NCBI GenBank assembly: GCA_902795345.1
Contig: CADBKO010000004.1
Span: 21,902 to 85,901, forward strand
Source of the DNA: Oscillospiraceae bacterium
GTDB lineage: Bacteria > Bacillota > Clostridia > Oscillospirales > Oscillospiraceae
Direction: 5' to 3'
Length of the DNA stretch: 64,000 nt
Positions 8,380-16,600 of this stretch are shown piece by piece. Each line of letters begins with the position of its first letter. Position 1 is the stretch's first letter. Position numbers and translations under genes: made by a program. The notes under the pieces are model-generated. The model made no database searches, was not told the DNA's origin, and worked only from the letters and a program-made list of their open reading frames with translations.

Positions 8380-8667
8380 AAACCCCAATATGGTCAAGGC
8401 TATGATGGAAACCAGTAAGCGAGCCAAGGGACCTCAGAGAGCAGCCGGTGGGTGCAAGGCTGTGATCCTCCTCGCCGAATACCTTCCGGAGCCGCTTCCC
8501 CAACGGAGGATAACCTCCCAGTAGGGCAAGACGGGTGCGCCCGATACCGCGCGGCGTGTGTGATGGCACACGCAAAGGAGCGTGCCGCGAGGCGCGCTTG
8601 AACCAGAGGTGGTACCACGAATCAGCCCCATTCGTCCTCTGACCCGACCGGTCAGGGGGCGAATTTA
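8380..8667 (+). promoter_or_regulatory. Tyrosine T-box riboswitch controlling tyrS
   Basis: The leader carries the canonical T-box sequence AGAGGTGGTACCACG (8605-8619), with stem I landmarks upstream: AGAGAGCAGCCGGTGGGTGCAAG for the distal and apical parts, and a specifier loop GAATACC whose TAC (8480-8482) is a tyrosine codon. This matches the gene downstream. The terminator arms ATTCGTCCTCTGACC (8630-8644) and GGTCAGGGGGCGAAT (8650-8664) precede TTTATTTT. Uncharged tRNA-Tyr would stabilise the antiterminator and let tyrS be read. About 180 nt between the terminator and tyrS hold no recognisable feature. Confidence 0.93.
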
Positions 8668-8850
8668 TTTTGAGTCGGCATCAGGCTCCCCCGGCACGCA
8701 TCCCGCTTGCATCTTTTCCGCCATAGATCACAAAAATCCTCGGCAATACACAAAGTATTCCCTGCGGTTTTTGTCTCCTCTGACGAAAAATCTGCGGCGC
8801 GATCTGCGCACCGTTGGATCCCGAAGCCGCCTCGGTTTGGAGGTAGAAAA

Positions 8851-10071
8851 ATGCAAATCTACGAGGAACTGGTGGCCCGCGGCCTGATTGCCCAGGTCAC
8901 CGACGAAGCCGAGATCCGGGAACTCATCAACAACGGGAAGGCCACCTTCTACATCGGCTTCGACTGCACTGCGGACTCCCTCACCGCCGGTCACTTCATG
9001 GCCCTGACGCTGATGAAGCGGCTGCAGCAGGCGGGCAACACGCCCATCGCCCTCATCGGCGGCGGCACCACCATGATCGGCGACCCCAGCGGGCGGACCG
9101 ACATGCGCAAGATGCTCACCCGGGAGGACATCGACCACAACGCGGAGTGCTTCCGCCGCCAGATGGAGAAATTCATCGACTTCGGCGAGGGCAAGGCCAT
9201 CATGCTCAACAATGCCGACTGGCTGCTGGACCTGAATTATGTCAACCTTTTGCGGGAGGTGGGCACCTGCTTCTCCGTGAACAACATGCTGCGGGCCGAG
9301 TGCTACAAGCAGCGCATGGAGAAGGGCCTCAGCTTCTTTGAGTTCAACTACATGATCATGCAGTCCTACGACTTCTACTACCTGTTCCAGCACCACGGCT
9401 GCAACATGCAGTTCGGCGGCGACGACCAGTGGTCCAACATGCTGGGCGGCACGGAGTTGATCCGCAAGAAGCTGGGGAAGGACGCCTACGCTATGACTAT
9501 CACCCTGCTCACCGATTCCCAGGGCAAGAAGATGGGCAAAACGGCGGGCAACGCCGTCTGGCTGGACCCCGAAAAGACCAGCCCCTTCCAGTTCTACCAG
9601 TACTGGCGGAATGTGGACGACGCGGACGTGATGAAGTGCCTGCGGATGCTCACCTTCCTCAGCCTGGAAGAGCTGGCGGACATGGAAAAGTGGGACGACA
9701 GCCGCATCAACGAGAAGAAGGAAAAGCTGGCCTGGGAGCTCACCGCCCTGGTCCACGGGGAGGCGGAGGCGGACAAGGCCCAGGCTGCCGCCCGCGCCCT
9801 CTTCACCGGCGGGGATGACGCCGCCATGCCCTCCACCACCCTCAGCGAAGGACAGCTGGAGGACGGGAGCATCGGCCTCCTGGCCCTGCTGGTGGCCTGC
9901 GGCCTCGCCTCCTCCAACGGGGAAGCCCGTCGGCTGGTGCAGCAGGGGGGCATCGCCCTGGACGATGTGAAGGCCGACGCCGTGGATGCCCGCGTGTCCG
10001 CCGACGCCCTGCGCAGAGGCGTGAAGATCAAGAAGGGCAAGAAGGTCTTCCACCGGGCGATCCTGGAATAA
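8851..10071 (+). CDS. tyrS: Tyrosyl-tRNA synthetase
   Basis: The 406-residue class I synthetase charges tRNA-Tyr in the cytoplasm. The HIGH-like signature is TAGHFM (45-50), the Tyr/ATP-site segment GDPSGRTDMR follows, and the KMSKS loop is KMGKT (227-231). A C-terminal S4 RNA-binding domain occupies about residues 340-406. The ATG at 8851 follows GGAGG by a normal distance; the frame is open further upstream, but that would run through the T-box leader. It is controlled by the tyrosine T-box and followed by a terminator that has been split by an insertion. Confidence 0.96.
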   Translation: MQIYEELVARGLIAQVTDEAEIRELINNGKATFYIGFDCTADSLTAGHFMALTLMKRLQQAGNTPIALIGGGTTMIGDPSGRTDMRKMLTREDIDHNAECFRRQMEKFIDFGEGKAIMLNNADWLLDLNYVNLLREVGTCFSVNNMLRAECYKQRMEKGLSFFEFNYMIMQSYDFYYLFQHHGCNMQFGGDDQWSNMLGGTELIRKKLGKDAYAMTITLLTDSQGKKMGKTAGNAVWLDPEKTSPFQFYQYWRNVDDADVMKCLRMLTFLSLEELADMEKWDDSRINEKKEKLAWELTALVHGEAEADKAQAAARALFTGGDDAAMPSTTLSEGQLEDGSIGLLALLVACGLASSNGEARRLVQQGGIALDDVKADAVDARVSADALRRGVKIKKGKKVFHRAILE

Positions 10072-10095
10072 GTACCGGACAAGCCCCCTCAAAGA

Positions 10096-10295
10096 GGCAA
10101 TGTCGCCAGCTTAAGCGCCAAGCCACCCCTCACCGTCATCGCGAAGCCAGTGCGCTCACTGGCTGTGGCGATCCGTATCCTTGTCCTGCTTCCGCTCATG
10201 CCGCAAATGGGACGAAGAATCGGACTTGCGCGACCACTTTGCGGTCTCGCAATGACGGAGACTGGAAGGTTCCTGCTTTAAGCTAGCGACATTGT
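10096..10295. mobile_element. MITE-like element, 200 bp, with 9-bp target duplication
   Basis: The 321-bp gap after tyrS is mostly this element. Its ends are imperfect inverted repeats of about 20 bp: CAATGTCGCCAGCTTAAGC (10098-10116) and GCTTTAAGCTAGCGACATTG (10275-10294). It is flanked by exact direct repeats CCTCAAAGA at 10087-10095 and 10296-10304, as expected for a target duplication. Nested inside are CCGTCATCGCGA (10133-10144) and TCGCAATGACGG (10247-10258), inverted with one mismatch. It encodes no protein, so any movement would need a transposase elsewhere in the genome. Confidence 0.65.
10134..10176 (+). repeat. Dispersed palindromic repeat, copy 1
   Basis: The unit is CGTCATCGCGA, a variable hairpin (AGCCAGTGCGCTCACTGGCT) and TGGCGATCCGTA. 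The same outer blocks with a different hairpin recur at 14652-14691. It lies within the MITE-like element. Confidence 0.7.
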
Positions 10296-10328
10296 CCTCA
10301 AAGAAGGGGCCTTTCATTGCCCATGCGG

Positions 10329-10357
10329 TTGACAATCGTTATCTTACGTGCTATGCT
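10329..10357 (+). promoter_or_regulatory. Promoter of the blaI-blaR1-like operon
   Basis: TTGACA (10329-10334), 17 nt, TATGCT (10352-10357). No obvious BlaI-type TACA/TGTA dyad could be made out by eye around it. Confidence 0.65.
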
Positions 10358-10392
10358 AAACCAGAAAGAGAGTGTTTCGGAGGTTGACGATC

Positions 10393-10773
10393 ATGGCAAA
10401 AATGGTCCTGTCTGACGGAGAATGGCGCATCATGAACCTGCTCTGGGCTGACGCCCCCCGGCGGGTGCCGGAGCTGACGGAGGCCCTGGCGAAGGACACG
10501 GGCTGGAGTCGCGCCACGGTGAATATGATGCTGCAAAGGCTGGAGGACAAGGGCGCGGTGCGCATGGAGACCTTTGGCAGGAACAAGGCATACTGGCCCG
10601 TCCTCAGCCAGTCCGACGCCCGGCAGAAGGAGACGAAGCGGTTTCTGGACCGGCTCTATGGGGGCAGCCTGGGGATGATGGTCTCCTCCCTGGCAGGGCA
10701 GCAGGCCCTGAGCGAGGAGGATATCCGGGCCCTCCGGGCCATCCTGGAGGACGCCGAACAGCAGGAGAAATAA
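10393..10773 (+). CDS. BlaI/MecI/CopY family transcriptional repressor
   Basis: The 126-residue winged-helix protein has the family pattern LSDGEWRIMNLLW near the start and the recognition segment GWSRATVNMMLQRLEDKGAV, with a C-terminal dimerisation helix. BlaI-type repressors are cut or released when the partner BlaR1 senses a signal outside the cell. The ATG at 10393 follows GGAGG; an ATG at 10372 is also in frame but lacks a site. It precedes the M56 gene by one base, the classical sensor-repressor pair. Confidence 0.9.
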   Translation: MAKMVLSDGEWRIMNLLWADAPRRVPELTEALAKDTGWSRATVNMMLQRLEDKGAVRMETFGRNKAYWPVLSQSDARQKETKRFLDRLYGGSLGMMVSSLAGQQALSEEDIRALRAILEDAEQQEK

Positions 10774-10774
10774 A

Positions 10775-13700
10775 ATGCTTGCGGAATGGATCCTTTCCGC
10801 TTCCGTCCTGACGGCGGCGGTGCTGGTGCTGCGCCTCATGCTCCGGCGGCGCATCTCCCAGAAGCTGCAATACTGGCTGTGGCTGCCGGTGCTGCTGCGG
10901 CTGCTGATCCCCGTGCCGTTGTTCCGCGCCCCGGTGAGTGTGGCGGGCGCGGCGGCGGAGCTGGCCCCGGCGGTGTTTGCCGCGCCTGCCCCGGTTTCCA
11001 CGGTAGGGCCCGGCGCGCCGGTGCATACGTCTGCCCCCGTAAGCAGCGCCCCGGCAGCCGCGACCCCGGCGGACGGCGGCCTGCGGCCAAGCGCGGCCCC
11101 GGTAACGACGCCCGCACCGGCCCCCGTCCCGGCGGTCACGGCGCCTTCGGCAGAGCTGCCGGAAGCCCCGGCGCCCAGCCTCCGTCCTGCCCCGGCACAG
11201 CCCCGGCTGCTGAGCGTCGGGGAGCTGCTGGCTCGGCTCTGGCTGGCGGGGAGCCTGGCCTCCGGCCTCTGGCTCCTGGGGGTGAATCTGCGCTTTTCCC
11301 AGCGCCTCCGCGCCGGACGGCGGGAAAAGGGGCGGCAGGGCAGGCTTCCTGTTTATATCAGCCCGGAGGCGGCTTCCCCCTGCCTGTTCGGCCTCCTGCG
11401 CCCCGCCGTCTATCTGACGGAGGCCTGCGAGACCGTGCCGGAAGGGCAGCTCCGGCAGATCCTGCTCCACGAGGAGACCCATTATAAGCAGCTGGACCAC
11501 CTCTGGGGCTGCCTCCGCTGCCTGGCCCTGGCGGTCTGGTGGTGGAATCCTCTGGTGTGGCTGGCAGCATCGTGCAGCCGCCGGGACGGGGAGCTGAGCT
11601 GCGATGAAAAGGTGATGCTCATCCTGGGGGAGGAGGCCAGGCTGGACTATGGGCGCACCCTGGTGGCCCTCCTGCCCGCCAAGGCGCCCCGGCCCATGCT
11701 CAGCGCCGCCACCCTCTCCGGCGGGGCCAGGGCCATGAAGGAACGCCTGGACCGCATCGTGAAGAGGCCGAAGTCCTGGGTGCTCGCCGCCGTCGCGGTG
11801 CTGCTCCTGGCCCTCGCCGCCGTGGGCTGCACCTTCGCGGGAAAAGGGGAGGGCACACCCGTGACGCCCACCCCCGCGCCCACCCTGGGTCCGGGGGAGG
11901 AGTGGCTGCTGGCGGACAGAACGGCGGAGGAGATCGACGCCATCCAATATCACCTCTTCACCTGGGAGACCTATACCCTGCGCCGGGGCATGGAGGGCTT
12001 TGACGAAGCCCTGGACATGCTGCTGGCGCTGCGGGGCGCGCCCTGCGGCGACCCGCCGGCGGGGCCGTCGGTGAAGCGGACGCTGGATTTCGGCAAGCGG
12101 GTGAATCTGGATTACGATGGGAGCGCCCTGCGGGGCTTCTTCAGCGACCACTGGCTGGATCTGAGCGCCATGGGCAGGCCCGACGAGGCGCTTGCCGCCA
12201 TCTTTGAACGCTGCGGGGAGAAATATGTGCCCGAAACGCGGCTTGCGGACCACGGGGACCAGGCTCTCGACGGCAAAATGAAGGTCTCCGCCGAGCTCCC
12301 GGTGTATGACTATGACGCCGTGCAGGCCGCCATCGGGCAGAGAAAGCGGGATTACCTGGCCGCCGGGGACAGGAACCACGAGCCCGACGGCTCCTGTGTT
12401 ATGCTGACGCTGGAAAATACCTCGGAAGACGACCTGGCCTATGGCGACCTTATGCTGGAAGTCCGGCGGGACGGGGCCTGGTACGGAGTCTGGCTCTATA
12501 ACGACTTCGGCTCCCAGGCAGTATACAACTGGCTTTACGCGGGGGAGACGAAGGAACGCAGGCTGGACCTGTCCTTTTACGACGATCCCCTGTCGCCGGG
12601 GCTCTACCGGGTCGTGATCCCCTACGGCGCATCCGGCAGGAGCATCAAGCTGAATCGCATCGCCTGGGCGGAATTCGAGATCCGCGACGGCGAGACCCAG
12701 CCGGAGCCCTGGGACGGCAAGGAGCAGCTCATGGGCAAGACTGAGCCGGAGAAGGTAAACAGCATCCTGTGCCGCCTGCCCTATGAAGACCGTTATACCC
12801 TCCGGGAGGGGGACATGGGCTTTGCAGCGGCCAGAGATTTCCTCTTTTCCCTGCGGGGGATGCCTTGTGAGAGGCCGGACTTCCTGGTTTTGCGCAGCTT
12901 TGAGCCGGACGAAGGCCCGGCCGTGACCCTGGGCTTCGACGGGGAGCGGGTCTACGGCTGCCTGGGTACGGGGTTCTGGCTCCTGCTGGACGCACCGGGC
13001 AGGCCGGATCAGGAGCTGACGGAGGTTTTCCTCCGCTGGGGCGAAAAGGAAGTCTACACCGCCACTTATCCCTCCGAATACGAGGGTATGGCCGTGGACG
13101 AACATGTCACGCTGACCTTGGATAAGACCGTCGTGGATCGGAATGTCCTGCTTGCGGAAATGGCGGCTTATCGGGAGGAATACATGGAACGGGGCAGGCA
13201 GGCGGCCGAACGGTCTGGGGATTTTACCCTGCGGGCCACCCTGGTGAACGATTCCGGGGAGACGATCCGCTTCGGGGAGTACGCGGCGCTGGAAATGCTG
13301 CAGGACGGGGAATGGCGCACGATCCCCATGCGCAGCGGCTTCGGCTATTTCGATATTGCCCACATCCTGGAAGCGGGAGGCGTTTATGAAAATCTGGGCG
13401 TCTCCTTCCTGTGTTACTATGAAGAAATGCTGACGCCGGGGCGCTACCGCCTCAGCCTGAGCTATAAGCCGGGCAGGCTCGGGAACCCCGACCACGTCGC
13501 ATACGCAGAGTTTGAGATCACGGACGGGCCTCCCCAGCCGATGGTCTATATCCCCCTGTGGCAGGATTATCCGGCGACGGAGGACCACGAGGCCTATCAC
13601 CTCCTCTTCCGGGTCCCCGCAGGCTGGTCCAGTGTGGATTTGAGTCCGGAGGAAGCCCGGGCGCAGGTCCATCTCTATCTCTATAACGGCACGGAGGACC

Positions 13701-14632
13701 GGCATTATATCCGGGATGAAGCGGGGAAGATCATCGGGGCCTTTGGCTGCATGTCCTATGCGGTGACGCCGGGGGAGGAGACGGATCCCCGGGCCGTTTA
13801 CGGCTCCATCGCCATCGGAAACGGCTACCGCTTCGATGTGTCCGGCAGCTATGTGCCCCTTGCCCGGCGGGACCGGGGAGAAAGCGGGCGGGTGCAGGCG
13901 GTCTATTCGGAAGCCTTCCTGCGTCCCTTCACGGAAAACGCGGCGGAAACGCGGAAGGAGGGCTTCCTCTGCTATGACCGCGCCCTGGGGGTCTATGCCG
14001 CGGTGGAACTGGAGCCGGGGGTGCTGACGGAGGAGGAGATGGACACCCTGGCCCGCAGCCTCAATATGGAGCCGGAAGCCCCGGAGCCGGAGCCTGTCGC
14101 CCGCTACACGCCGGAAGGGGAAGCCTTCGGCAGCTATGAGGAGGCCAGGGCGGACACGGAGGCCATCTCCTTTCAGTGGGTGGACAAGCCCCATACCTAT
14201 GAAATGGCCGTAAAAACCTCGGCCCCCCTCACCGTTGACCTGGAGCGGGAGTTCCCGGGCTTCGGCACGCTGCTGTGCGGGAGCCTGCCGTCCGGAAGCC
14301 CTATCGGAGACCCCGCCTATCTGTTTTTCCTCACGGAGGAAGGGACGCGCTACGCCCTGCCGACCCCCGGCAGCATCATGACCGGCCTGCCCCTGGACAC
14401 GGAAGGCGGGGCCCGGGCTTCCAAGGGCGAAGCCTTCCAATTGGAGTTTCCTCGGGAGAGCTCGGTCCGCTGGTGGACCCGCTGCGAAGCGCCCGTCAAC
14501 ATCTTTGGAAATCTCTACGACCCGGAGAGCATGCCGGAGCCGGGAGAAGCCGTGTTCCGGGGCGGCACCCTCGTCTGGGACCTGGACGTTTCCACCATGG
14601 AGGTCATCATCTGGTTCCGGCCGGAGGAGTAA
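10775..14632 (+). CDS. Giant BlaR1-like M56 family sensor metallopeptidase
   Basis: At 1285 residues this is far longer than the usual 350-600 of M56 sensors. Membrane spans are visible near 3-22 and 30-50, then a Pro/Ala/Thr-rich loop, another span near 150-170, the zinc motif HEETH (232-236) with a downstream Glu in ELSCDEK, and a last span near 334-354 (WVLAAVAVLLLALAAVGC). The outer part holds two tandem units (about 378-650 and 652-920), each opening with YTLRxGxxGFxxAxxxLxxLRGxP and ending GRYRLxxSY-like before AEFEI. A distinct C-terminal region (about 920-1285) follows. No penicillin-binding SxxK domain was seen, so the ligand is probably not a beta-lactam. It sits between blaI and a paralogous lipoprotein. 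Confidence 0.85.
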   Translation: MLAEWILSASVLTAAVLVLRLMLRRRISQKLQYWLWLPVLLRLLIPVPLFRAPVSVAGAAAELAPAVFAAPAPVSTVGPGAPVHTSAPVSSAPAAATPADGGLRPSAAPVTTPAPAPVPAVTAPSAELPEAPAPSLRPAPAQPRLLSVGELLARLWLAGSLASGLWLLGVNLRFSQRLRAGRREKGRQGRLPVYISPEAASPCLFGLLRPAVYLTEACETVPEGQLRQILLHEETHYKQLDHLWGCLRCLALAVWWWNPLVWLAASCSRRDGELSCDEKVMLILGEEARLDYGRTLVALLPAKAPRPMLSAATLSGGARAMKERLDRIVKRPKSWVLAAVAVLLLALAAVGCTFAGKGEGTPVTPTPAPTLGPGEEWLLADRTAEEIDAIQYHLFTWETYTLRRGMEGFDEALDMLLALRGAPCGDPPAGPSVKRTLDFGKRVNLDYDGSALRGFFSDHWLDLSAMGRPDEALAAIFERCGEKYVPETRLADHGDQALDGKMKVSAELPVYDYDAVQAAIGQRKRDYLAAGDRNHEPDGSCVMLTLENTSEDDLAYGDLMLEVRRDGAWYGVWLYNDFGSQAVYNWLYAGETKERRLDLSFYDDPLSPGLYRVVIPYGASGRSIKLNRIAWAEFEIRDGETQPEPWDGKEQLMGKTEPEKVNSILCRLPYEDRYTLREGDMGFAAARDFLFSLRGMPCERPDFLVLRSFEPDEGPAVTLGFDGERVYGCLGTGFWLLLDAPGRPDQELTEVFLRWGEKEVYTATYPSEYEGMAVDEHVTLTLDKTVVDRNVLLAEMAAYREEYMERGRQAAERSGDFTLRATLVNDSGETIRFGEYAALEMLQDGEWRTIPMRSGFGYFDIAHILEAGGVYENLGVSFLCYYEEMLTPGRYRLSLSYKPGRLGNPDHVAYAEFEITDGPPQPMVYIPLWQDYPATEDHEAYHLLFRVPAGWSSVDLSPEEARAQVHLYLYNGTEDRHYIRDEAGKIIGAFGCMSYAVTPGEETDPRAVYGSIAIGNGYRFDVSGSYVPLARRDRGESGRVQAVYSEAFLRPFTENAAETRKEGFLCYDRALGVYAAVELEPGVLTEEEMDTLARSLNMEPEAPEPEPVARYTPEGEAFGSYEEARADTEAISFQWVDKPHTYEMAVKTSAPLTVDLEREFPGFGTLLCGSLPSGSPIGDPAYLFFLTEEGTRYALPTPGSIMTGLPLDTEGGARASKGEAFQLEFPRESSVRWWTRCEAPVNIFGNLYDPESMPEPGEAVFRGGTLVWDLDVSTMEVIIWFRPEE

Positions 14633-14651
14633 TCGGGCGCAGTCCCTTCTT

Positions 14652-14691
14652 CGTCATCGCGAGGGCCGATGTCGGCCCGTGGCGATCCGTA
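14652..14691 (+). repeat. Dispersed palindromic repeat, copy 2
   Basis: CGTCATCGCGA and GTGGCGATCCGTA flank the hairpin GGGCCGATGTCGGCCC. The outer blocks match copy 1 at 10134-10176 while the hairpin differs. It sits between the M56 sensor gene and the lipoprotein gene. Confidence 0.7.
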
Positions 14692-14717
14692 CCCCCATCT
14701 CCAAAGGAGGTCTGAAA

Positions 14718-16535
14718 ATGCTGCTTAAAAAACCGATTGCCCCGGCTCTGGCCGCCGTGGCGCTGCTGGCGGTCCTGGCCGCAGGCTGCGTTAAGGGCGG
14801 CGGCGCGGGGGAGAGCCCGCCCCCAGCGCCCCCTTCGGCGACTGCGGAAGCGCCAGCGCCTGCCGTCACGCTTTCCCCCACCCCCGCGCCCACCCTCAGC
14901 GGCGAGCCGCAGCCGGTCCTGGAGACCTACGGCATCGACCCGGCGGAGATCGGCGAGATGACCTATTCCTTCCATGCCTTCGGGACGAGGACCCTGCGCA
15001 GGGGAGAGGGAGGCTTCGATCAGGTCCTGGCGCTGCTGGCGTCTCTGAAAGGCGCGCCGGTGAAGGCCCAGCGCACGGTTGACCGGACGCTGGAGCTGGA
15101 TTCCTGCTTGCATCCCCTGTTCATCGGCTCCGACGGGGAACGGACCTATATCTCCCTGGGCTGGGAGGATTTCCTGCTCCTGGACACGGACGGGCGGCCC
15201 GACGAGGAGCTGGAGGCCCTCTTTGCCGCCTACGCCCCCGAGCCTTATCAGTCTCCCATACTCTTCGACGGCAGCGCCTACCGGTCAGACGGCGGCCTGA
15301 GCCTCACGGCAGCGCAGCCGACTTATGACTATGCCGCCATGCAGGCGGCCATCCCCATCTCCCGCCGCCGCTATTATGCGCTAGACGGCGGCGCGCCGGA
15401 GGAAGAAGCCGTGGTGCGCCTGACGGCGGAGAATCAGGGCGACGAGCCGATCGACTACCATCTTCCCGCGCTGCTGGCCCTGCGGGATGGGGAATGGGTC
15501 TGGGTGCCCACCCTCTCTCCCATCGCAACGACCTATGAGCGGAAATGCCTGCAGCCGGGGGAAAGCCTGGAAACCGGCCTGACCATGGACTATTATGCCG
15601 ACCCCCTGCCGCCGGGGAAATACTGCGCCTGCATGGTCTATTCCGTGGGGGAGAAGCCGAAGCAGTTCAGCACCCACATCGCCTACGCCCCCTTCGAGAT
15701 CGTGGGCGAAGTCCCCGAGGACGGCAGGGAGCCCCTCATGGACGGCGTGAAGCTGGAAAAGGTCCGGCGCATCACCTATACCCTGCGGTCTTGGGACGAA
15801 TACACCCTGATCCAGGGGCAGGAGGGCTTCGATGAAGCCCTTGCGCTGCTCCGGTCCCTCCGGGGCGCTTCCTGGGGGCGGAGGCTGGAGGAGATCGAGA
15901 TCCAATGCTCCCGCAGCTTTACCCTGAATACAATGCAGGAGCTGACTCTGGCTTTCGACGGCGACTGGGTCTTCGGCAGGGTGGACGGCGGGGATTGGCG
16001 CCTGTTGGATCTGGACGGCAGGCCGGACCAGCAGCTGACGAACATCTTCCTGCGCTGGGGAGAAAAGGCCTCGGCGGCGGAGAGCATCCCGGCGGACCAT
16101 ACCGGCCTGCGGGCGGGGGAAAGCCTCTCCGTCCGCTCGGAGGCCCCGGCCTATGAGCTGGAGGCCATGCTTGCCGCCATGGAAGCCTATCTCGTCCGCT
16201 ATCGGGAAGAAGGCAGGGAAGCGGAGCGGGATGATGAGACGTTCGGCGTCCGCTTTGTATGGGAAAACCGGACGGAGGAACGGATCAATATTGAGGACTA
16301 CAGTCTCGAAACGTTGAGGGACGGGGAATGGTATACCGTTCCTTTCCGCAAATATACCGTCTCCATGCTGCCCCTTACGCTGGAAGGGGGAGAAAAGACC
16401 GCAGGTTTCCTGTCGCTGCTTGACTTCGACGGGGAAAACCTGACGCCAGGGCGCTGGCGGCTCTGCCTGCGGTATGGCATCGGGGAGGACGCCAGCCGAG
16501 TCTGGGCAGCTTACGCGGAATTTGAGTTTCGCTGA
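14718..16535 (+). CDS. Lipoprotein with two repeats homologous to the BlaR1-like ectodomain
   Basis: The 605-residue protein begins with a lipoprotein signal, LLAVLAAGC, with the lipid cysteine at residue 24, followed by a Pro/Thr/Ala linker (PTPAPTLSGEPQP). Two tandem units follow (about 70-340 and 340-605), each starting with a YTLR/TLRRGEGGFDxxLALLxSLKGA segment, then a WxLLDxDGRPDxxL block, and ending GKYCACMVYS or GRWRLCLRYG before AEFE. These are the same units found outside the M56 protein upstream. The ATG at 14718 follows AAAGGAGGT. The function is unknown; a binding partner or decoy for the sensor is an inference. Confidence 0.8.
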   Translation: MLLKKPIAPALAAVALLAVLAAGCVKGGGAGESPPPAPPSATAEAPAPAVTLSPTPAPTLSGEPQPVLETYGIDPAEIGEMTYSFHAFGTRTLRRGEGGFDQVLALLASLKGAPVKAQRTVDRTLELDSCLHPLFIGSDGERTYISLGWEDFLLLDTDGRPDEELEALFAAYAPEPYQSPILFDGSAYRSDGGLSLTAAQPTYDYAAMQAAIPISRRRYYALDGGAPEEEAVVRLTAENQGDEPIDYHLPALLALRDGEWVWVPTLSPIATTYERKCLQPGESLETGLTMDYYADPLPPGKYCACMVYSVGEKPKQFSTHIAYAPFEIVGEVPEDGREPLMDGVKLEKVRRITYTLRSWDEYTLIQGQEGFDEALALLRSLRGASWGRRLEEIEIQCSRSFTLNTMQELTLAFDGDWVFGRVDGGDWRLLDLDGRPDQQLTNIFLRWGEKASAAESIPADHTGLRAGESLSVRSEAPAYELEAMLAAMEAYLVRYREEGREAERDDETFGVRFVWENRTEERINIEDYSLETLRDGEWYTVPFRKYTVSMLPLTLEGGEKTAGFLSLLDFDGENLTPGRWRLCLRYGIGEDASRVWAAYAEFEFR

Positions 16536-16553
16536 TCCCGGGACAAAAAAAGA

Positions 16554-16579
16554 GCGCTGCGGGCTTTTGCCCGCAGCGC
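16554..16579. terminator. Bidirectional terminator
   Basis: GCGCTGCGGGC and GCCCGCAGCGC form an 11-bp stem with a TTTT loop. CTTTGT follows on the plus strand and a T run (from AAAAAAA at 16544-16550) follows on the minus strand. It separates converging genes. Confidence 0.85.
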
Positions 16580-16600
16580 CTTTGTATGTGCTGCGCGAGA

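Larger units (their letters stand above)
10081..10313 (+). terminator. tyrS terminator split by an inserted element
   Basis: Removing 10096-10295 and one copy of the 9-bp repeat CCTCAAAGA restores AAGCCCCCTCAAAGA joined to AGGGGCCTTTCATT, a compact hairpin with a T run just after tyrS. In the present sequence the two arms are more than 200 nt apart, but the element between them is itself self-complementary, so the arms could still meet. Confidence 0.55.

Noticed and set aside
8707..8850. N-terminal extension of tyrS to 8707
   Set aside because: The added 48 residues are not part of TyrS; the ATG at 8851 has a good GGAGG and gives the normal TyrS N-terminus.
10604..14440. 1278-codon open frame on the minus strand over the M56 sensor gene
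   Set aside because: Same GC-driven shadow effect; Pro/Gly/His/Arg-rich product with no motifs, opposite to a gene with HEETH, membrane spans and repeats.
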